A stretch of 64,000 nt of DNA from Dendrocalamus latiflorus. Its lineage: Eukaryota; Streptophyta; Magnoliopsida; Poales; Poaceae. Shown piece after piece: positions 57,541 to 64,000 of this stretch. Both the position numbers and the translations under genes were made by a program. How positions within the stretch are numbered: position 1 is the first letter of the stretch; each line of letters opens with the position of its first letter. A model generated the notes under the pieces. The model had not been told where the DNA came from. It made no database searches and saw only the letters and a program-made list of their open reading frames with translations. The stretch spans positions 10,716,390 to 10,780,389 of the forward strand of contig CM029669.1 in NCBI GenBank assembly GCA_017311315.1. The letters are read 5' to 3'.

Positions 57541-58870
57541 TTGAGCATTTAATGATGATGAATAATTGACATTTGAGTTTCATTGGAATTTGCATTTGTA
57601 AAAGCTCTGGTTGATGCGCTCATGTTGCTGGAGTTTTCAAGGCAGCATTTCGACCATGGCAGTTCCTCAAGGCATTTTGACCACGGTAGTTGCTCAAGAT
57701 AGATTGACCACGGTAGTCGCTCAAGGTAGATCGACCATGGCAGTTGCTCAATGCATGTCGACCAAAGTTTTTTGACCACGATAGACTTTGACCACGGACG
57801 GTAGTTCGACCAGTCTTGTGATAGATGGTCCGATCGGTAGGTCCAACCGGTAGACTTCAACCACTGCACACTTGGACTACGTCTGACTTCGACCATGTCT
57901 GGCTTCGACCACATCTAACTTCGATCACATCCGGCTTTGACCATGTCCAGTTTCGACAACATTTGGCTTTGACCACGGTAGAATGACCATACCTGATCGA
58001 AGATGGTAAGTTACAGTACTTTTAGATGGTCATAGCTATAGTAATTTTGTCGATGGTCATAGCTATAGTACCTTGTCTATGGTTGTAGCTACAGTAACCG
58101 GACGATAGTCATAGACTTTACTGGTCGGTACTCGATAGTTAATGACTTGTGGTCGGTACTCGTAGACTTTGTGATCTAGTGTCGTTGTCTTAGACTTTTC
58201 AATCGGTTGTAGTAGACCTCATGATCAGTAGTCGATGGCTTTTGCAATTGGTTGCCATAGGCCCATAGGCTTCACCGTCAATACTTGTAGGCTTCATGGT
58301 CGGTACGAGCGCTTTAATTCTTATGATCTTCGGTTACCTCGAGTACTCATGTTGGCTAATCTGGTCATAGTGGTTTTTGATGATACTCGGTACTCCATGA
58401 TCGATGATGCTGTGATTGGTTGTCGATCGGTAATCGCAGACTTGGCGATTGGATGTCTTAGTCGTAGAGATTGGTTCTTGGTAGTCGATGGTGTGGTTAC
58501 TGGTTAATGGTCATAGTTGTAGACTGGAGTGTTCGATGTCTGTGATTTCTATGTGTTTTGAGCTAAGCAATGGTTTTTCCTGAGTACTTGTGTTTGAGTA
58601 CTCTATGAGCTAGCAGTTGGTCTTGCATGGCAGTTGTAATCGGTCGTAATGAGTGGTCTAAAGTTGGTGTTTAAGAAAGCAATAGATATTGTGGTCGTGG
58701 ATGACCTAGTTGGTGTTGAGTGATGGTTAAAGGTGTGGTTTGAGTGTGTAGATTGATGATGGTCAAGTTGCGAAGAACTTGTGCTAGAAAAATGTTTCTT
58801 TGGTCTTTGCATGTGCAAGTGGGAGTGGAAACTGATGAACCATGTGGAGATGACCACATGTGCGTGATGA
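57540..58870 (+). repeat. 3' LTR of the old SIRE element (left part)
   Basis: It contains the same GACCA-type motif arrays as 21240-22070, and the segment near 58750-58815 matches 22305-22360. It breaks off at about 58870 where a younger element begins. It has no gene. Confidence 0.6.
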
Positions 58871-59350
58871 GTAATTGACATTAGTTTGGGTAAGTCGAGT
58901 TTGGTTTGGGTGGTTCGGACCTAGTCGTTGCGTGGTGCAACGGGCTCGGTCGGACTGTGGTCAAACTTGGTCATATGGGATTAGGACGCTGATTCTTTGA
59001 TTTGACAGGTTTGGTCTTCGACATGGTAAGTATGATGTTGTTTATGCTTTCATATATCGAGCGGTGCTATTTGATGTGTTCTTTGTCTGTGTGGCTGCAG
59101 GACATCGGGTGGAGTCGTGGCGAGACACGTGGACCGGACTAGGCGCAGGTGGCGCTGAGGTCAGAACGGTCAGGATGTGTCGAAGACGACGTGGACTCGA
59201 GGTGGTTGCGAGGCGTGCGAGGCAAGGAGCGCGGAAGCTTCCCGGAAGGTGTAGGAGGGGCGAATCGGGAAATTCGCGAGGCTGCACAAGCGGGAGCGGG
59301 CGCCGTTGGATTTAGCAGGCGTAACGGGGCGGAGACCCGTTAGCCAAGGC

Positions 59351-59360
59351 TATAAATAGG
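59351..59360 (+). promoter_or_regulatory. TATA box of the younger SIRE LTR
   Basis: TATAAATAGG in the LTR, about 1.5 kb before the primer site. It is the likely core promoter. Confidence 0.6.
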
Positions 59361-60429
59361 ATTGAGGGGCTGCATGCCCACTTGAACACTTGGAAGAGGG
59401 AATTAGGGTTTGGTAGTCAAAAGAGGCTTTGGGAGGTTGTTTCTCCTTTGCTCTTTAGTGGGTGAGAGTTGGTGCATACAGCAGTGTGTGTTCCCTGTGT
59501 GTTCCCTGGGACTCCTTCGATGTTTTCCAGAGTTGCTGTGTAGTGTCCTCCCTCCCTCTATGGATGAGTGTGGAGTTCTTGAGTTGGGAGAGGGAGTTGA
59601 GTGATTGAGAGGCTTGTAATCATCTCATCTATTGTAATCGTGGTATCTCTCTTCATCAATATCAGTCTGAGATGGTTGTGTTTGAATATTGATCGATCGT
59701 CAGTCTCTCTGCATATTTTTCCCTTCGATGCCTTCTTTTGTGGATTTCTTGATTTTGTGATTTTCGAGTTCTTGCTTGCTGGTTTTGGCCAAAATGGGTT
59801 GCTATGACATGGGTGAAGCCTAAAAGCCATTTGGCTAGTCAATCCCCATAGCAAACTGAGGTTAATTCCAGTTTCTTGATTTTGGCCCTCTCTGTTCAAG
59901 TTTCAGCCAGTTCTAGGGTTTCAGGGAAAAATGTTTTTACTCCTCAATCTGACTTGAGATTTGGTCTGAGGGATCATCTAGGTATTGCTCTTATATCCCT
60001 AAAATCTCTTGTGCAAAAGATCTCTGTGGAAGGAGTAATTTGATTTTGTTTGAAGCTCTTCTCTGAAGATTCCAGTTTCTGTCATTTCTAGGGTTTGGGT
60101 TATTTCCTTGATTCCTTTCTTGGCTTGAGGTGATATTTGGTCTGGGAGGTCCCCTTGCTATTGCTAATATATGCCCAGATTTTCAGTGCCAAAGGATCAA
60201 GGGTTTGGGAGGAATTTGAGTTTCTATTTTCAGCTCCCTGTAATTTTCAGTCTTTAGGCTAATCTGAAATTCTATGAGTTCAGTTGATTTCTCATGTTAT
60301 TTGGTCTCTCAAATGTGTTTGGATTAGATCCTTGAAGCTTTCCCTTGAAGTGATTTAATTCAATTGTCTTCCTCGCTTGATTTCGACAAAATCTCCTTGC
60401 TTCAAATCTGAAAATCTGCTTGTCTGTTG

Positions 60430-60735
60430 TCTATTTTTCAGTCTGCAGAATTCCTGTTTTCAGCAGCAAGTTTAAGCAGATTTCAGCCTCTTCTTGCTGC
60501 TGTTTTCAGCAAATTGAAGTGATGTTGTTAGCCAATCTGCAGGGCTGTTTTCAGCAAATTAAAGTGCAGTTTTCAGCCAATGTTAAGTGCAGTTTTTAGC
60601 CAACTTGAAGTGCAGTTTTCAGCCTAGTGCATTTATTTTTCTTGCTGCAGTTTTCAGTCTTTTCGAGTAGCCCTTTTATCTTGTCAAGTCCAGATTTCAG
60701 CATGCAAATTTCAGTCAAGTGCATTTGAATTTCTT
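60430..60735 (+). repeat. Degenerate GCAGTTTTCAGC repeats in the SIRE LTR
   Basis: A motif close to GTGCAGTTTTCAGCCAACTT recurs about eight times at uneven spacing, just before the LTR end. It has no coding content. Confidence 0.6.
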
Positions 60736-60866
60736 GGTGCAGTTCATCTTCATCTTCGTAGCTCCTTATAGCTATCGGAGATAAAAGTTGATCGTGGGTA
60801 CTTGTGGGGGACAAAATTTTGAGAGCGACATTCACCCCCCCTCTGTCGCCATTTCGGTCCAACAAT

Positions 60867-60879
60867 TGGTATCAGAGCC
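60867..60879 (+). other. Primer binding site (tRNA-iMet)
   Basis: TGGTATCAGAGCC two bases after the LTR end. Confidence 0.9.
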
Positions 60880-60920
60880 GGTTAGCTCTAATTCATAGAT
60901 CTTAACCGGTCTCAAGAGCC

Positions 60921-63863
60921 ATGGCGACGGACAAGTACTCGACCAAGCCGCCCGTGTTCGATGGCATCGATTACCCCTTCTGGAAGAGCCGAATGGAGAC
61001 ATACATCCAGGCCCAGGGGTATGCCATCTGGCGGAAGGTCAAGGTACGATTCGTTGTTCCTGCCGATGAGAACATCAATGCCGGGAACATGGCTGATGTT
61101 GAGGCGAATGCAAAGGCAAGGAACATCATCATCCAGGGGTTGAGTCGTAGCGAGTTTGACCGTATATCTCACCTGTCGTCCGCCTACAATATCTGGGTGA
61201 CCCTCGACGCATACCATGAGGGCACCACCCAGATCAAGACGGTTCGACAGGACCAGTTCAAGCGCGAATACAACAAATTCGAGATGCTTGCTGGTGAGTC
61301 CCTGGACGAGTGCTTTTCGCGATTTCACAAAATCTTGAGCAACCTCCGAGCGGTCGGTCTCACATACCCCGACTCGGACAATGCTCGTCAGATGCTCGCG
61401 GCACTCGATCTGCGCGTGTGGGAGATGAAAGTGACCACCATCAAAGACACGACAGACCTCTCGACCCTGACTCTTGACGCGCTGTACTCACGCCTCAAGA
61501 CTCACGAGATTGACGTTGTCTCTCGTCGGTCGAAGTCACAGTCGATGGCTTTGGTCACCGATCCCAGTTCTGCTTCTGGTCTCTCTTCTGATTCTTCTTG
61601 CGGTTTTTCCCTCGCTGCTCTCTGTGACATAACTGATGATCAGTTAGAGCAGCTTGCGGATGATCAGCTGGCCCTCCTAGCCCGAAGGTTTTCACATGCC
61701 TACAAGGGTAGGAGAGACAGAAAGAGAGGAGGACCCGTGATTTGCTTCGAGTGTGGTGGCCCCAACCACATTCGGGCAAACTGCCCCAAGCTGGAAAAGG
61801 GCAAGAACGACTACGGCGGTTCGAGCAAGATCGACTACACCGACAAGAACCGCAACAAGAAGCCTCTAGCTCCGACGCCGGGAAAGAAGAAGTTCCGCAA
61901 CTTCGGGAAGGCCAAGAAGCTCTTCCACCGCGTCCTCACCGCCTTCGACGACCTCGACCTCAGCGAGGTGGAGGGATGGAGCGACGACGACGGGACGGGT
62001 GACCAAGAGCCCAAGGATGGCGGCAACGACTTCTCCGGCATGTGCTTCATGGCCCTCGAGGGCGAACTCAGCGACAGCGAGCTGTACTCCGACTCGGATG
62101 AGGTACTCCCTTCTTATGACCAGCTAAATGATGCTTTTCTTAAGCTAGGTGGATTTCATGCTAGAGCTAGGTCTAGGTGTACCGAGTTAGAGAAGGAAGT
62201 AGATAGACTGTCACGGGAGATTACTTCACTTACATCTGCTCCCTCCCGTGACGACTGTGATACATGCTGTGCCTTGCTTGATGACATGGAGAAATTAAGG
62301 ACCTCTCATGATAGTGTGTCCTCCGAGCTTGATATTGTTAAGGTGGAGAATGTTAGTCTGCTTGCTGAGTTAGAGTTGAGTAGGATGGCTGTTACCCTAC
62401 TTACTACTGATGAGACTACTTCTCCCACCTCATGTGAGGATAAGGACATTGCTGCTAGAGGACCTTATGCCATGCTCCTTGATCTGCCCGAGTCTTGTGA
62501 AAATTGCAATAACTTGAAGATGAACCTAAAACGGGCAGATCACAAGATTGCTGAGTTGAGTGCTTCTTTACTTGAGCCTATTGATTCATGTTTGAATTGT
62601 CCAAAGTTAACTGCTGAACTTGAATCTGTCTCAAAACAGTTTCAAGAAATGATTGACAACAACAAGAAAATAGCTCAGTATGCGACTAAGGATCCTGTTA
62701 GCTCACCATGCATTAGTTGTGATAAACTAAAACTTGAACTCGTTGCTTTGAATGACAAATGTGTGAAGCTAACTAAGGACTTACTAGAGAAGCCACAATC
62801 TGGTTGTGATGTGATTGATGGTGTGGGGGAGAAGCCCCAGGGTAAGGATGAGACGCTTAGAGACGCGAACCAACCTGCTAGTAGTAGGACTGTCCCCTCA
62901 GAGTCGGCTGTGCGTGCACAAGCCATTCTTTCCTCTACTGTTGGTTCTTCTTCTGCTCCCTTACCACCTGCTGTTCCCTCTTCTCCCTGCTCTTCTTGCA
63001 CCTCTCTCTTTCGGGAGTGTCAGTATCTTATGAACACTCTCGAGAGATTTGTAGGAGGCAAGAAGAAGCTTAATCTTATTCTAGACCAATCCAAGATTTG
63101 TAAGTTCAATCAAGGTCTAGGATATGATTTCTATGAGGATATGAGGAAGCATCCTCCTGCTATTCTCAGACCCATAGTGGGAGGTGTGATTGAGGTCGAG
63201 CCTAGATCTGATGAGGTTAAATTCAAATCAGCGGGCTTTGTCCAAGGGATCTCTGACAGGAAGGTGAGTCCACCTGCTGCTTCGGCTTCTCAGAAGGCGA
63301 AGCCTGACCGTGCTACTTCTACCTCTCAGAGGATGAAGTATCACTGCACCTTCTGTCAGAAGGATGGACACACGGTTGATCGATGCTTCAGGCGCGCCAA
63401 GATCGCGCGTAGAGACCGTGTTGAGTCTCTTAGGCGTATTCTGGGTCAGCCCCAGATCCTGAGTGCACCTAGGACCAGCACGAGGTCTAGGGTTACTGCT
63501 GTTGATGGGTTTGGGCAGCATCGAGGACTTGGTTTTTCTGAGTTTTCTGTTTTCCGTCCTCATGCTGCCTCTGGTCGTGTCTTCCGCCGTCCTGAGGGTA
63601 GATCTCGGTTTCCCCGTCGAGATAGCTATCCGCGGCGTGATCAGCATGTTGCCGGTGTTCTGACTCGCTCTCCCGTAGCAGTTGGACCCCGCAACAGCTT
63701 CAGGTCTGCTCACAGACCTTCTGCTTCTTTGAGTCACGGAGAGCGTAGGGTAGATAGAGGTCAGTCGTGTTTGACTACTTCATCTGCTCCACGTGTTACT
63801 CAGTATTGGGTGCCAAAATCACTTTTGATTTATCCCAGTACTGAGACTTTACTCTCTCGTTGA
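60921..63863 (+). CDS. gag: SIRE-type Gag, 980 aa, intact frame
   Basis: Gag forms the element particle and binds its RNA. The ATG at 60921 is the first after the primer site. The N-terminal Copia Gag pattern (F-D-G-I-D-Y-P-F-W-K-S-R-M) is followed by the Gag core (F-K-R-E-Y-N-K-F-E-M-L ... F-H-K-I-L-S-N-L). A canonical knuckle C-F-E-C-G-G-P-N-H-I starts at residue 275. A long extension then carries five C-x2-C motifs at about 446, 526, 557, 597 and 690, each next to Leu-rich heptad-like sequence. A second knuckle C-T-F-C-Q-K-D-G-H starts at residue 809, then an Arg/Ser-rich tail. The frame stops at TGA 63861-63863. At 980 residues it is much longer than ordinary Copia Gags, as known for SIRE elements. 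Confidence 0.85.
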   Translation: MATDKYSTKPPVFDGIDYPFWKSRMETYIQAQGYAIWRKVKVRFVVPADENINAGNMADVEANAKARNIIIQGLSRSEFDRISHLSSAYNIWVTLDAYHEGTTQIKTVRQDQFKREYNKFEMLAGESLDECFSRFHKILSNLRAVGLTYPDSDNARQMLAALDLRVWEMKVTTIKDTTDLSTLTLDALYSRLKTHEIDVVSRRSKSQSMALVTDPSSASGLSSDSSCGFSLAALCDITDDQLEQLADDQLALLARRFSHAYKGRRDRKRGGPVICFECGGPNHIRANCPKLEKGKNDYGGSSKIDYTDKNRNKKPLAPTPGKKKFRNFGKAKKLFHRVLTAFDDLDLSEVEGWSDDDGTGDQEPKDGGNDFSGMCFMALEGELSDSELYSDSDEVLPSYDQLNDAFLKLGGFHARARSRCTELEKEVDRLSREITSLTSAPSRDDCDTCCALLDDMEKLRTSHDSVSSELDIVKVENVSLLAELELSRMAVTLLTTDETTSPTSCEDKDIAARGPYAMLLDLPESCENCNNLKMNLKRADHKIAELSASLLEPIDSCLNCPKLTAELESVSKQFQEMIDNNKKIAQYATKDPVSSPCISCDKLKLELVALNDKCVKLTKDLLEKPQSGCDVIDGVGEKPQGKDETLRDANQPASSRTVPSESAVRAQAILSSTVGSSSAPLPPAVPSSPCSSCTSLFRECQYLMNTLERFVGGKKKLNLILDQSKICKFNQGLGYDFYEDMRKHPPAILRPIVGGVIEVEPRSDEVKFKSAGFVQGISDRKVSPPAASASQKAKPDRATSTSQRMKYHCTFCQKDGHTVDRCFRRAKIARRDRVESLRRILGQPQILSAPRTSTRSRVTAVDGFGQHRGLGFSEFSVFRPHAASGRVFRRPEGRSRFPRRDSYPRRDQHVAGVLTRSPVAVGPRNSFRSAHRPSASLSHGERRVDRGQSCLTTSSAPRVTQYWVPKSLLIYPSTETLLSR

Positions 63864-64000
63864 CTCAGGTTCGCCGGGCAGGGAAGGGAAAGGTTTGGCT
63901 CGTCGACTCCGGGTGTTCTCGACACATGACCGGAGATTCCCGTTGGTTTTCTTCCCTTGCCCGTGCTCCAGGTGATGAGTCAATCACCTTCGGAGATGCT
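63863..64000 (+). CDS. pol: Start of SIRE pol (protease), different frame, cut by window
   Basis: From 63863 a frame shifted by -1 relative to gag stays open to the window end. It encodes K-G-K-V-W-L-V-D-S-G-C-S-R-H-M-T-G, the Copia protease active site (D-S-G). It overlaps the gag stop by one base. Whether pol is expressed by frameshifting or this copy has an indel cannot be told from one copy. Confidence 0.8.

Larger units (their letters stand above)
52861..58870 (+). mobile_element. Old SIRE-type Copia element, gag-only, with nested insertions
   Basis: A partial 5' LTR (52861-53394) is followed by a tRNA-iMet primer site, a decayed gag (53458-56690), purine tracts at 56996 and 57433, and a 3' LTR (about 57540-58870) that a younger SIRE element interrupts. 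The end of gag runs straight into 3' untranslated sequence, so the whole of pol is missing. A hAT-type MITE sits within the end of gag. Sequence is similar to 20488-23385 throughout the shared parts. Confidence 0.75.
58870..64000 (+). mobile_element. Younger SIRE/Maximus-type Copia element (runs off the window)
   Basis: The LTR ends at 60864 (...GGTCCAACA), with a primer site at 60867 and an open gag at 60921. The start of pol is at the window edge. The exact LTR start, near 58870-59040, could not be fixed. The LTR holds a TATAAATAGG box and a long T-rich stretch with TTTTCAGC repeats. Only the left part of the element is in view. Confidence 0.8.

Noticed and set aside
59042..59343. ORFs of about 80 codons on both strands near 59.1 kb
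   Set aside because: They lie in the GC-richer promoter part of the SIRE LTR and show no motif.

Overview
This window is repeat-dominated nuclear DNA from a flowering plant, most likely a grass. The evidence for a grass is an Angela/BARE-type Copia element with the LTR start and tRNA-iMet primer site usual in grasses, SIRE/Maximus-type Copia elements, Tat-type Ty3 elements carrying an antisense gene, a CACTA end and a plant-mobile-domain transposon. No intact ordinary host gene was found. The only host-gene trace is a broken, intron-containing fragment of a RUS (DUF647) gene near 34 kb. All family names rest on motifs I recognise; no database was searched.

Layout. (1) 1-2443 holds an eight-knuckle CCHC zinc-finger ORF just upstream of a polypurine tract. 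(2) 2444-20487 is one long LTR (TGTAACATCC...GTCTGACA). It was split by a second LTR, 5463-18833, which is bordered by the target duplication GAGTC and looks like a solo LTR. That LTR was itself split by a decayed Tat-type Ty3 element, 6086-17548. This Tat copy carries gag, protease, RT, two RNase H domains, integrase, two tandem-repeat arrays and an antisense gene. (3) 20488-23385 is the 3' end and LTR of a SIRE-type Copia element. (4) 23370-28757 is a decayed Copia element on the minus strand. (5) 28937-33277 is a 4.34-kb DNA transposon with ~134-bp inverted repeats, a 10-bp target duplication, matching 30-bp palindrome arrays at both ends, and one six-to-seven-exon gene for a plant mobile domain (PMD) protein. 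(6) 33914-34391 holds two exons of a RUS pseudogene, followed at 35083 by a piece of the same long LTR family as in (2). (7) 35474-43651 is a young Angela-type element with near-identical LTRs and a single in-frame stop. (8) 43652-47116 includes the end of a CACTA element and a probable En/Spm transposase exon on the minus strand. (9) 47117-52860 is the 3' half of a second Tat element with its own copy of the antisense gene. (10) 52861-58870 is an old SIRE element that kept gag but lost pol, and it carries a hAT-type MITE at 55952-56485. (11) From about 58870 to the window end lies a younger SIRE element with an open 980-codon gag and the start of pol in another frame.

How the parts work together. 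The retroelements each encode their own copying apparatus: Gag particle protein, then protease, integrase and reverse transcriptase/RNase H. Most are inactivated by stops, frameshifts, deletions or nested insertions; the Angela element and the young SIRE element are the freshest. The PMD transposon is the most distinctive object. It has well-formed ends but its only visible gene encodes a PMD protein and not a recognisable transposase. The Tat antisense gene recurs in both diverged Tat copies with a TATA-like site at a similar distance upstream, which suggests a selected accessory gene with its own transcription.
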